Below the pieces are notes generated by a model. It saw only the letters and a list, made by a program, of their open reading frames with translations. It did not search any database and had not been told where the DNA came from. A stretch of 7,185 nucleotides of DNA from Synechococcus sp. CO36386bin_37 (GTDB lineage Bacteria > Cyanobacteriota > Cyanobacteriia > PCC-6307 > Cyanobiaceae): the NCBI GenBank assembly GCA_011525445.1, contig WTGE01000201.1:1-7185 (forward strand). The letters run 5' to 3'. Below, piece by piece: positions 1-6,723 of the stretch (positions are counted from its first letter, which is position 1; each line of letters opens with the position of its first letter). The position numbers and the translations under genes were made by a program.

Positions 1-1
1 T

Positions 2-85
2 CTTTGGGTCTTGCAAGCTGGTGGGGTGTCCATTGCGCTGATCGGTTGGCAACGGGAGCGTTGGCTAGAGCAACGGCGTCGGTAG
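2..85 (+). CDS. 3' end of a probable membrane protein (partial)
   Basis: The frame is open from the window edge to TAG at 83-85 and gives 27 residues. The first half is hydrophobic and small-residue rich (LQAGGVSIALIGW), followed by a strongly charged, Arg-rich tail (QRERWLEQRRR). This is the pattern of a last transmembrane helix with a cytoplasmic positive tail. The stop lies only 9 bases before the next ATG, so the two genes are probably co-transcribed. Too little is present to name a family. The other two frames through this stretch look less protein-like. Confidence 0.5.
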   Translation, partial: LWVLQAGGVSIALIGWQRERWLEQRRR

Positions 86-94
86 GGTCGAAGC

Positions 95-652
95 ATGGAT
101 GAACGTTTTCAAGGGCGCCAGCGAGGACGAGGGTCCCGTGGCCATGACACTGGCGAACGGAGACTGGATCAGTGGATTGAAACGGGTCGCCAGTTGGTGG
201 ACGGTGTTGCGGGTACGCGGCCAGGCCGTCGTCCTGCTTCCGGGTCGCGACCACCGATGGATCTGGAAAAGGTGGGGCGCTGGGTTGGAGACAAAATCGA
301 TTGGCTGATGGATGAAGAGGAAGACTGGCGAGATCCCGTGGAGCCAACCATGCGGTCCGAACGACCTGAGAAGTCAGTGCGCTCCGAGTGGCCTGGCCCC
401 ACCACCCGCAAGCGCCCTCTCGATGCGATTTCGCGACGTCAGGCCATGGCACCCGTTCCCGAATCCCAGTCCGCAATGCTGGGAGATGAGACCTGGCCTG
501 ACGACGACAGCTTCCGCGTGGAGCGCTGGTCGCGGTCGGAGCCACAGTCACCTTCCGGTGCAGGCCTCTTAGGGTCAGAAGCGAGTGGTCAGTCCCAGCC
601 TCGTGGTCCCTCGAGGCGTCCGATGCCCCGCTCCAACCGGCGACGGGACTGA
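95..652 (+). CDS. basic, low-complexity conserved-type hypothetical protein
   Basis: This is a 185-residue protein with no enzymatic motif I can recognise. Residues 1-20 are Arg/Gly rich. Residues 23-40 (RLDQWIETGRQLVDGVAG) and 57-72 (LEKVGRWVGDKIDWLM) look like two amphipathic helices and are the only ordered-looking parts. From about 75 onward the chain is rich in Pro, Ser, Arg and Glu, contains an acidic patch around 134-139, and ends in an Arg-rich tail (RRPMPRSNRRRD). From memory, similar proteins with the two helical blocks and basic tail occur as uncharacterised ORFs in marine Synechococcus; that is recollection, not a search. The ATG follows the upstream stop by 9 bases, with only a weak GGTAGGG purine tract before it. 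An overlapping +1 frame from 99 to 308 is shorter and is rejected. Function unknown; nucleic-acid or membrane-surface binding would suit the charge but is unproven. Confidence 0.7.
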   Translation: MDERFQGRQRGRGSRGHDTGERRLDQWIETGRQLVDGVAGTRPGRRPASGSRPPMDLEKVGRWVGDKIDWLMDEEEDWRDPVEPTMRSERPEKSVRSEWPGPTTRKRPLDAISRRQAMAPVPESQSAMLGDETWPDDDSFRVERWSRSEPQSPSGAGLLGSEASGQSQPRGPSRRPMPRSNRRRD

Positions 653-663
653 ACGTTGGAGTC

Positions 664-681
664 ATCGATTGAGCAATCGAT
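664..681. repeat. perfect 8-bp dyad (ATCGATTG-AG-CAATCGAT)
   Basis: The two 8-base arms are exact reverse complements with 2 bases between them, centred in the 57-base gap between the 185-residue gene and the DUF1269 gene. In RNA it could form a 7-bp stem with a GAGC loop, followed nine bases later by TTTT, so a weak intrinsic terminator is possible. As DNA it could be an operator for the downstream gene. Nothing in the sequence decides between these. Confidence 0.5.
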
Positions 682-709
682 CTCTACTCTTTTAAAAAAA
701 GGTTTTTCG

Positions 710-1231
710 ATGAGCAATCTGGTTGTGGTCGGCTTCCCGAAGGTGCAAGAAGCTGAGGAGGTTCGTCGTGAACTGGTCACCATTCAGCAGGAGCATTTGA
801 TTGCGCTTGAGGATGCGGTGGTTCTCGAACATGGGGAAGACGGCCATGTGCATTTGCGTCAGGCGATCAACATGACAGCGGCTGGGGCCATGGGTGGAAG
901 CTTCTGGGGGCTGTTAATCGGGTTGGTGTTTGCGAATCCACTCCTGGGTCTTGCAGTGGGTGCCGGTGCTGGCGCCGCTTCTGGATCTCTCAGCGATATG
1001 GGTATCAATGACACCTTTTTGAAGGAGCTGGCGGAAACCCTGCCTGAAGGCAGTGCGGCGTTGGCTTTGTTGGTGAGAGAGGCTACCCCTGATCGAGTGA
1101 TTGAGCGTTTGCGTCGCCATGCTCCTCATGCTCGTCTGATTCACACCAACCTCAGCCATACGGATGAAGACGTTCTGAAAGAGCAACTCGAGAAGGCAAA
1201 GCGACAGGCTGAAGCTCTCAGGTTGGGTTGA
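710..1231 (+). CDS. DUF1269 family membrane protein
   Basis: The product is 173 residues when started at ATG 710. An upstream TTG at 656 would add 18 residues, but these do not look like part of the domain, and AAAAGG lies 7-8 bases before the ATG. Residues 1-50 (MSNLVVVGFPKVQEAEEVRR and following) match the alpha/beta start of DUF1269 proteins. Residues 55-92 are a Gly/Ala-rich hydrophobic segment (GAMGGSFWGLLIGLVF, then GLAVGAGAGAASG) typical of the family's membrane hairpin. Residues 96-148 form the C-terminal half, with the FLKELAETLPEGSAALALLV pattern, and a charged helix ends the protein. The family is widespread in cyanobacteria and proteobacteria. Its function is not established; stress-related membrane roles have been suggested. 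It is last in the plus-strand cluster. Confidence 0.85.
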   Translation: MSNLVVVGFPKVQEAEEVRRELVTIQQEHLIALEDAVVLEHGEDGHVHLRQAINMTAAGAMGGSFWGLLIGLVFANPLLGLAVGAGAGAASGSLSDMGINDTFLKELAETLPEGSAALALLVREATPDRVIERLRRHAPHARLIHTNLSHTDEDVLKEQLEKAKRQAEALRLG

Positions 1232-1272
1232 TGCATTGGAGATTGCGTGAGGGTTCGGGGCTGACCTAATGA

Positions 1273-1313
1273 TCAACCTGACGCATTCGTGAGAGAAGAG
1301 AGGGTCAGGTTGA
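1273..1313. terminator. stem-loop between convergent genes, possible bidirectional terminator
   Basis: TCAACCTGAC at 1273-1282 and GTCAGGTTGA at 1304-1313 are exact reverse complements separated by 21 bases. It sits in the 129-base gap between the ends of the DUF1269 gene (plus) and the chorismate lyase gene (minus), where a shared terminator would be expected. There is no T-tract on either side and the loop is long, so Rho-independent function is doubtful. Confidence 0.35.
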
Positions 1314-1360
1314 ATGGTTGGCCATGAACGATGGCTTCTCCACGGCTTGTCATGCAGGGC

Positions 1361-2086
1361 TTATTCCGAGAGATCCAGGGGCTGACGAGGGGTGGTGCCA
1401 AGCCATTCCTCCAAGGCTGGACTGAAGACTTCACGAATGACTGTGAGTTCACGTCCTTGTCGAAAAAACCGGTAGTGGCGACTCCAGAACGGCCCTTCAT
1501 AACCAAAACGGCTTTCAAGCCAGGGTTCTTGAACCAGCGCCAACCCATCAACCTCACGAAAGAGTTCGGAACGACCTTGTGTAAGGCTGAGCCAGATTGG
1601 CAGGTTTCGGTCCTGTAAGTGGTGGTTGGCTTCATCCTGGTTCCACCAGCTTTCAGCCCAGGCCAGGGTTTGTTCGCCGCAATTTAACCAGACCTGGCGA
1701 CGGAGCAGGGGGGGAGTGAGTTCGTCGACTTCCTGAGGGCAGCCAATGGAATTTTCTAGGTCATCCTCGGCTGCCATGCCGATTAACTGCACAGCTACGG
1801 CATGACCTGTCAGAAGACGGAGGTGGCGCGTCGGGCTTCCGTCTCCCAGGAGCATGAGTCGCCAGGGGCCGGGTAGTTGACCAGGATCATCACCTGCAAT
1901 GACAGCAGCAGCAGGGGCTTTCCATAGACAGCTAGGGGAGGACAGCAGCCCAGCAGCAGTGAGTCCTAGTTGTGATGTCAGAAGATACCCCCTGCCGGAT
2001 GGAGGAAGCAATGGAAAACTGTTCCTGGCAAACTTCTTCGAAACATTGAAGTTCGCGCACGTTAACGAGTTCTGCCTCCTTCTCAC
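1361..2086 (-). CDS. ubiC: chorismate lyase (UbiC-like, cyanobacterial type)
   Basis: This enzyme is predicted to remove pyruvate from chorismate to give 4-hydroxybenzoate, the head-group precursor of plastoquinone in cyanobacteria. The span runs from GTG at 2086 and gives 241 residues. The recognisable domain starts near residue 53 (CLWKAP, then LPGPWRLMLLGDGSPTRHL). It continues through LLRRQVWL (127-134), where the Arg pair matches the position of UbiC's substrate-binding Arg, then PIWLSLTQGRSELFREVDGL (163-182), FWSRHYRFF (200-208) and LTVIREVFSP (214-223), whose Glu matches the active-site Glu in TELFLP of E. coli UbiC. The first 25-50 residues are Arg/Lys/Ser rich and unlike the family, so the true start is probably internal. 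Candidates are TTG at 2011 (AGGAA ten bases upstream) or CTG at 1981 (AGGGGG six bases upstream). No in-frame ATG is available near the domain start. Confidence 0.85.
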   Translation of the reverse strand: MRRRQNSLTCANFNVSKKFARNSFPLLPPSGRGYLLTSQLGLTAAGLLSSPSCLWKAPAAAVIAGDDPGQLPGPWRLMLLGDGSPTRHLRLLTGHAVAVQLIGMAAEDDLENSIGCPQEVDELTPPLLRRQVWLNCGEQTLAWAESWWNQDEANHHLQDRNLPIWLSLTQGRSELFREVDGLALVQEPWLESRFGYEGPFWSRHYRFFRQGRELTVIREVFSPALEEWLGTTPRQPLDLSE

Positions 2087-2119
2087 GCATCACTCTGATG
2101 CGTGAGAAGGAGGCAGAAC
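2069..2119. repeat. perfect 24-bp inverted repeat with 3-base loop
   Basis: Bases 2069-2092 and 2096-2119 are exact reverse complements around CTC at 2093-2095. The arms begin GTTCTGCCTCC and end GGAGGCAGAAC. Each strand therefore contains AAGGAGG, a consensus Shine-Dalgarno core, buried in the stem. On the minus strand the element covers the GTG at 2086 and a neighbouring ATG at 2090, at the 5' end of the chorismate lyase gene. There is no T-tract after it on either strand, so it does not look like a standard intrinsic terminator. It could act in an mRNA leader, be a small palindromic repeat element, or be an assembly artefact. Confidence 0.85.
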
Positions 2120-2449
2120 CCATAAGTCATGAAAGGTTTGATCTCAGTGACCAATGAAGCGAGGGATGCGCACCAGTTCCCCCAGTTCACAGAGCAAGCT
2201 GTAACCAATCATTCAGTGCATCTTTCTTGAAAGAACGATTCCCAGCGATCAGAGCAGAGCCCACACCAAATGCATCACCATTGAAACGAAATCTTGAATC
2301 ACAGTCACGCAGTGTTTTTTGAGTTAAGCATTGACCTTGATCAAGATCGGATGGTCTTTGCATCTCAGCTGCAGGTCTCTTGTACCTGTTTTGGCCTTTG
2401 ATGGCGCTTTGTTTTGGGTTGATCCGCTCACGACGTGTGGATGCTCGGA
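2119..2449. other. 330-base spacer between M23 peptidase and chorismate lyase
   Basis: Apart from the 58-codon minus-strand ORF (2187-2363) and the overlapping piece at 2144-2212, the spacer holds a 10-bp palindrome CTTGATCAAG at 2336-2345 and a small dyad TCTTTC-TT-GAAAGA starting near 2221. No T-rich terminator follows the M23 stop on the minus strand, and no convincing -35/-10 pair for the chorismate lyase gene could be picked out. Confidence 0.5.
2187..2363 (-). CDS. possible small protein or gene remnant (58 codons)
   Basis: An ATG at 2363-2361 opens a 58-residue frame ending in TGA at 2189-2187, inside the spacer between the M23 peptidase and the chorismate lyase. Composition is protein-like: a charged N-terminus (MQRPSDLDQG), two Cys at 12 and 21, a middle block FRFNGDAFGVGSALIAG (25-41) and a C-terminal amphipathic stretch (FKKDALNDWLQLAL). 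There is no clear Shine-Dalgarno and third-position GC is lower than in neighbouring genes. A second frame starting with ATG at 2212 overlaps its 3' end and carries another protein-like piece ending in RIPRFIGH at 2144. Together they could be one gene broken by a frameshift. I do not recognise a family. Confidence 0.35.
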   Translation of the reverse strand: MQRPSDLDQGQCLTQKTLRDCDSRFRFNGDAFGVGSALIAGNRSFKKDALNDWLQLAL

Positions 2450-3034
2450 TTATCGATGAAGTAAGGGTGCAGGATCAATCGCCATGGTTTGCCCATTTTT
2501 GAATCGACGCAACTCAAAATGGAGGTGTGAGGTGCTGGCATAACCGCTAGCACCCACGTTCCCGATCGGCTCACCCGTTGTGACGAATTCACCGGGTCGA
2601 AGTTGCGCGCGGAGCAAGTGCGCGTAAAGGGTTTGCCACCCATTTCCATGGTCCAGCAAGACCGTTAGTCCATATCCGTTAACAGGCTGCACCATCAAGG
2701 CCCGGCCGGAGAGTGCTGCCAAAACTTCAGTGCCTGATGGTGCGATGAGGTCGTGTCCCGTATGGAACCGCCACTGATCTCTGTGTTCAGAAAATCGCCA
2801 GCCATAGTTACTCTCTTCCTGAGCGGGAGAGGGAAGTGGGTACTCAAGTTTGATGGTCTCTCCGCGTCTCAGTGGCCACATTGTTTTGGGAAGAGGTCTG
2901 ATCTTTGGACCAAGACGAGCAATGTCGGACACTGAGGTCAGTCTTGGGGTGTCTTGCGGTCGTGGGGGCTTTGCGTGAGTCTGCGTGCTGCCAATCAAAA
3001 CGAGAAGAAAAACTGCAAATCTCATTCGCTGCAT
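2450..3034 (-). CDS. secreted M23 (LytM-type) metallopeptidase
   Basis: This is a 194-residue predicted zinc endopeptidase that would cleave peptidoglycan cross-bridges or stem peptides, or be a regulator of such enzymes, outside the inner membrane. Residues 1-21 are a signal peptide: basic MQRMR, the hydrophobic core FAVFLLVLIG, and a probable cut after THA21. The M23 domain covers about 75-190. It has YGWRF (78-82), then HTGHD at 91-95 giving ligands His91 and Asp95 of the HxGxD motif, LYAHL with His139, and HLHFEL with His170 and His172 of the HxH motif. All metal and catalytic positions are therefore present, unlike degenerate LytM activators. At 194 residues it is short and has no LysM or coiled-coil region. 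ATG 3034 is used; ATG at codon 4 would also leave a valid signal peptide. No clear Shine-Dalgarno. Confidence 0.9.
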   Translation of the reverse strand: MQRMRFAVFLLVLIGSTQTHAKPPRPQDTPRLTSVSDIARLGPKIRPLPKTMWPLRRGETIKLEYPLPSPAQEESNYGWRFSEHRDQWRFHTGHDLIAPSGTEVLAALSGRALMVQPVNGYGLTVLLDHGNGWQTLYAHLLRAQLRPGEFVTTGEPIGNVGASGYASTSHLHFELRRFKNGQTMAIDPAPLLHR

Positions 3035-3477
3035 GGATCAGAAGCAGTATCAGCTCGTTGTATCTCTCTCTGGAATGATTGCAACCCTGATCTTCAATCT
3101 GTTCAGCCAGGTTCGCATTGATCAAGAAAACTTGTTCTTAATTGTATTTTTCAGCGCGAGTGATCTTGGCTCTCTGTTTTAGTCGTTTTGAGGGTTTCGT
3201 TCCGGGTGGGTGAGAAGCGTGACAGCTGTTATGAAGTGTTTGTGATCCACTAAGGTGTCAGTGTTAGGAGCTAAATGGTTCTTTTGAGGATTATTGATTG
3301 GCAAGTTTTTATTTGATTTTGACTTAAAAAGATGATCTTTAAGAGAGTAATCAATTTATTTGATAGGATTGAATTTATGCAACCCTGTTTTTGACGATTG
3401 GCTGAAAGCGCTGGTGCAGGTCTTGATCGGTTGAGATTGATCCCTGGATGTTTTATTGGCTGAATTGATGGTCCCCT
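3035..3477. other. 443-base AT-rich spacer
   Basis: This lies between the end of the bitopic envelope-protein gene and the start of the M23 gene, both on the minus strand. A minus-strand TACAAT (3146-3141) is a good -10-like hexamer about 107 bases before the M23 ATG, but no matching -35 was seen, so it is only a promoter candidate. A small hairpin, CTTAAA paired with TTTAAG around GAT-G-ATC, lies at 3323-3343. On the plus strand, ATG 3033 to TAG 3182 encodes 49 residues with two hydrophobic stretches; see findings. No RNA gene was recognised. Confidence 0.5.
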
Positions 3478-4161
3478 CTAAAAAGCGCCGCTGATTGATA
3501 ACGTCCTCTTCTCACCGTTGCGCTCAATCACTGCTCCTGTGCTCGACATGCTCAGCACCGACCATCCGCTAGATCCAATGCTCTCGCCAGGGGCTGCAGA
3601 TAGCGATTGATCCTCCAGCTGGAAAATGGCCGAACCACCAGTTTCCGCATGCACTACTCCAACCAGCACAGGCTGGCTGGAGGGATCACTGGAAAGGCTT
3701 TCGGTGGTTGTGGATGGAGATGGGTTTGGCGTCGCGCTTGCGGATGATGGAGCCAGAGGAGTGCTGAGCGGAAGTGTGAGTGGTTCGAGGCTGGGCAGGT
3801 CCAGAGGGGGTAGCTCGTTGCCCCTTTCTGTCTCAACTTGGTTCGTTTTGGGAGAGGGGGTTGCGCGCTCTTCAAGTTTTTTGGTCAGCGCCAAATTGCG
3901 CTCACGCTGAAGGGTTTGTGCAGAGAGGTACCAGCTTCGTGCCAACCATGCACTGGACAACAAGGCACCAAGGGTGACGCCAGTGAGGGTGAATTGCTGC
4001 CATGGCTTGAACCTTTTGGCATTTGAGTCTGTTGAGACCTGAGGGTCCACGCGAATTTCAACCGCTTTGAGCGATGGGGTTGCTTCGGTGAAAACTCGAT
4101 CCATCACCTGTTCAGCGCGCAAATTCCAATACGCAGTAGAGGTGGGGATGCGAGGAGACAC
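3478..4161 (-). CDS. bitopic envelope protein with GspC/PilP-like C-terminal domain
   Basis: This is a 227-residue protein I cannot assign to a named family. Its layout is clear: a cytoplasmic N-terminus (1-55), one membrane helix around 57-78 (LTGVTLGALLSSAWLARSW), a short charged helix (79-99), a Pro/Ser/Thr-rich linker (100-163) and a compact C-terminal domain (164-227). That domain starts with PVLVGVVHAETGGSAIFQL and continues with PGESIGSSGWSVLSM and GAVIERNGEKRTLSI. This resembles the small beta domains of GspC/PulC or PilP, where a 'value, default, effect' strand pattern follows a periplasmic linker. A role in a secretion or pilus machine is inference only. The GTG start lies 24 bases after the mnmG stop, in the same frame and after a run of eight A's. 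No Shine-Dalgarno is visible, and a later GTG-ATG at codons 19-20 is an alternative start. Probably co-transcribed with mnmG. Confidence 0.75.
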   Translation of the reverse strand: MSPRIPTSTAYWNLRAEQVMDRVFTEATPSLKAVEIRVDPQVSTDSNAKRFKPWQQFTLTGVTLGALLSSAWLARSWYLSAQTLQRERNLALTKKLEERATPSPKTNQVETERGNELPPLDLPSLEPLTLPLSTPLAPSSASATPNPSPSTTTESLSSDPSSQPVLVGVVHAETGGSAIFQLEDQSLSAAPGESIGSSGWSVLSMSSTGAVIERNGEKRTLSISGAF

Positions 4162-4185
4162 AACTTTTTTTTGTGTCTTGGAAGG

Positions 4186-6135
4186 TTATCGAGAGTTGGC
4201 CGTGCCGGCGAGGCCTGGATTCTCTTTCGATCGACGCTGTCGCAATTCCAACCAGAGAAGAAGAGCGGTTAGATCCGCCTGGCTAACGCCAGGAATGTTT
4301 GTGGCCTGGCCCAGAGTGGTGGGTTGTATGGCCGCCAGCTTTTCGCGCGCTTCTTTCGATAATGTGCCGATGTTGGCGTAATCAAGATTGCCAGGGAGTT
4401 TGCGCAGGCCTTGCCGTCTGACCTGGTCAATTTGTTGTTGCTGGCGCTGAAGGTAGCCGCTGTATTTGATATCGATTTCGGCTCCCTCTCTCACCGCCAG
4501 AGTGAGTCCGGCATCAATCAGCCCATGCCTGACCAGATCGGAACTGTGGACGTTGGGTCGCCGCAGCAGGTCAGCGAGAGTGATTGATCCTTTGATCTTG
4601 GCTCCACTCTCCAGTTCGATGGTTGGTGCGACTGGGTCGCTGCTTTTGAGGCGAACGGTTTCGAGACGCTGTTTTTCATCTTCCATCGCCCGGAGTTTGT
4701 CGTTGAAGAGTTTCCAGCGACGATCGTCAATCAATCCAAGTTCCCGTCCCAGAGGGGTGAGACGTCGGTCGGCGTTATCCCCCCGCAGCACCAGGCGGTA
4801 TTCACTGCGACTGGTCAGTACCCGATAGGGCTCTCGCAAGTCTTGGCTCACCAGATCATCGATCATCGTTCCGATGTAGCTGTTTTCCCGCGGGAAGTGC
4901 GCGGGCCCCTGGTCCATGATCAGCCGTGCGGCGTTGAGGCCTGCCACAAGCCCCTGAGCCGCGGCTTCTTCGTAGCCAGTGGTTCCATTGAGTTGGCCAG
5001 CACTGAACAAGCCCCGTACCCGTTTGGTTTCCAAGGAGTGTTTGAGTTGAGTGGCGGGAAGGTAGTCGTAATCCACGGAATAGGCCGGCCTCAGCATCAC
5101 GCATTGCTCCAGGCCTGGAAGGGTGCGAAGCAGTTTCAGTTGGATCGGTTCTGGTAACCCTGTGGAGAAGCCTTGCACGTAAATTTCGGGAGTGTCGCGT
5201 CCCTCTGGTTCCAGGAAGATCTGGTGGGAGTCTTTATCTGCAAAACGCACGATTTTGTCCTCAATCGAGGGGCAATAGCGTGGGCCTTTGCTATCGATGA
5301 TGCCCCCATAAATCGCCGTTAGGTGAAGGTTGTCGCGGATCAGTTGATGGGTGGCGGCCGTGGTGCGGGTGATGTGACAGCTCATCTGCTCACCGCTGCT
5401 CCAGGCCCTTGGGTCAAACGAGAAAAAGCGATCTGCGGCATCGCTGGGTTGTTCTTCCAGTTGATCAAGGGCAATACTGCGTCGATCGACTCGGGCAGGA
5501 GTGCCTGTCTTGAGGCGATTCGTTTGAAATCCCAGTTTCCGAAGGGCCTCAGTCAGGCCTTCGGCGGCCTGTTCGCCGGCGCGGCCAGCAGGCATCGATT
5601 GATGCCCTACCCAGATGCGACCGCCAAGGAAGGTGCCAGCGGTCAGGACTACGGTCTGAGCGCCATAAACGCTGCCGAAGTAGGTGCGAATGCCCGTGAT
5701 GTAGGCACTGCCTGGTTGATCGGGATCTCCTTTCACTTCAAGTCCAGTCACCATGGCTTCACGCAGGGCCAGGTTCGGTGTTTGCTGCAACCTTCGCAGC
5801 ATCTCGCGTGAGTAATGGCGTTTGTCTGTTTGGGCGCGCAAGGCCCAAACGGCAGGACCGCGGCTGGCATTCAGCACCCGTTTTTGGAGCGCAGTGGCAT
5901 CGGCGAGGCGTCCGATAACCCCTCCGAGCGCATCCACTTCATGGACAAGTTGGCTTTTTGCTGGACCGCCTACGGCAGGGTTACAGGGTTGCCATGCGAT
6001 TCGATCGATGTTGAGTGTGAATAGGGCCGTGTTTTGACCCAAACGCGCAGCAGTCAGCGCTGCCTCGCAACCGGCATGCCCGCCGCCCACGACGATCACA
6101 TCGAAGCATTCTGTGGGGGCCGCGCTCTCGTCCAT
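4186..6135 (-). CDS. mnmG: tRNA uridine-5-carboxymethylaminomethyl modification enzyme MnmG (GidA)
   Basis: MnmG works with the GTPase MnmE to install the carboxymethylaminomethyl group on U34 of tRNAs that read two-codon boxes, using FAD, NADH, methylene-THF and glycine. The 649-residue product is slightly longer than E. coli MnmG (629), within the family range. The FAD-binding motif [10 protein letters not shown] is at 17-26. [11 protein letters not shown] (50-60) contains Cys51, matching catalytic Cys47 of E. coli. [14 protein letters not shown] (207-220) and [11 protein letters not shown] (284-294), with Cys288 matching Cys277, follow. [20 protein letters not shown] (376-395) is the conserved second FAD-contact region. 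The C-terminal MnmE/tRNA-binding part includes [20 protein letters not shown] (440-459) and [13 protein letters not shown] (614-626). ATG 6135 is well placed before the Rossmann strand. It is preceded by a long non-coding region and followed closely by the bitopic protein gene. Confidence 0.97.
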   Translation of the reverse strand: MDESAAPTECFDVIVVGGGHAGCEAALTAARLGQNTALFTLNIDRIAWQPCNPAVGGPAKSQLVHEVDALGGVIGRLADATALQKRVLNASRGPAVWALRAQTDKRHYSREMLRRLQQTPNLALREAMVTGLEVKGDPDQPGSAYITGIRTYFGSVYGAQTVVLTAGTFLGGRIWVGHQSMPAGRAGEQAAEGLTEALRKLGFQTNRLKTGTPARVDRRSIALDQLEEQPSDAADRFFSFDPRAWSSGEQMSCHITRTTAATHQLIRDNLHLTAIYGGIIDSKGPRYCPSIEDKIVRFADKDSHQIFLEPEGRDTPEIYVQGFSTGLPEPIQLKLLRTLPGLEQCVMLRPAYSVDYDYLPATQLKHSLETKRVRGLFSAGQLNGTTGYEEAAAQGLVAGLNAARLIMDQGPAHFPRENSYIGTMIDDLVSQDLREPYRVLTSRSEYRLVLRGDNADRRLTPLGRELGLIDDRRWKLFNDKLRAMEDEKQRLETVRLKSSDPVAPTIELESGAKIKGSITLADLLRRPNVHSSDLVRHGLIDAGLTLAVREGAEIDIKYSGYLQRQQQQIDQVRRQGLRKLPGNLDYANIGTLSKEAREKLAAIQPTTLGQATNIPGVSQADLTALLLWLELRQRRSKENPGLAGTANSR

Positions 6136-6723
6136 AGGCTCATTCTCTATTGCTTTGATTCCAGTTGCCAGCTCCAGGGCAGGATTTGATGTGCCGATGG
6201 TCCTCTTGAAAGCCGTGCAGGATTGAAATCAAGAGTTCAGAGTGAATCTCAAGTTTCAAGCTTTTCGGTGGTGTGTCATGAGTTAAATCTCAAAGAAAGG
6301 GATTTGGCATTTCCTTTATGGACTACCTCATAGGCCTGATCAGGATGGCCTTCAAGCTATCTGCCACCTCTTGGATCATGTCGATTGCCTCTTCTCCATC
6401 CAGAGGTGCGAACTGTTGACGGGTCCCTTCCTGTTCATGGAGCTACAAGCAACCGGTGAATGCTTGAGAAGCAGCAGTGCTTGTACCTCAATCAACGGTT
6501 GCGCTCAAGGCCGTGCAGCTCTGAAAACATGCGTGCGATTGCAATCTCAATCGCTTAGGCAAGGGGTCCTTTTTGTCTTGGAATCCTGTTGTGGTTCTGT
6601 TTTGATTCACTCCTCTTTGAAAGCATGTTCTGGGCGATTTAATCCGACTTTTGTTTGCTACGAATAAGCAGTGCGCGTGCGAGATTGATGTGGAATCACT
6701 CCCGCTCCTATCTTGGGACAGCA

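Noticed and set aside
99..308. 69-codon plus-strand ORF overlapping the 185-residue gene in the +1 frame
   Set aside because: It begins 4 bases after the longer gene's ATG and ends early. The longer frame stays open for 185 codons, shows the helical blocks and basic tail, and fits the spacing to its neighbours.
1899..2105. 68-codon plus-strand ORF running into the 24-bp palindrome
   Set aside because: It is antisense to the chorismate lyase 5' part, and its end is set by the palindrome; no domain or ribosome site.
2844..3125. 93-codon minus-strand ORF overlapping the M23 gene
   Set aside because: More than half of it is a shadow of the signal peptide and N-terminal part of the well-supported M23 gene, and the start is TTG.
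4466..5811. Several plus-strand ORFs of 100-160 codons across mnmG
   Set aside because: They are antisense shadows of mnmG, whose motifs are intact throughout its length.
6136..6262. Short minus-strand frame starting at TTG and ending in TGA just before the mnmG ATG, as a possible leader peptide
   Set aside because: About 39 codons from a TTG with no ribosome site and no regulatory codon run or attenuator-like structure; it could easily be chance.
6371..6667. 98-codon plus-strand ORF
   Set aside because: TTG start, no ribosome site, Cys-rich irregular composition, and it lies opposite patches that read better on the minus strand.
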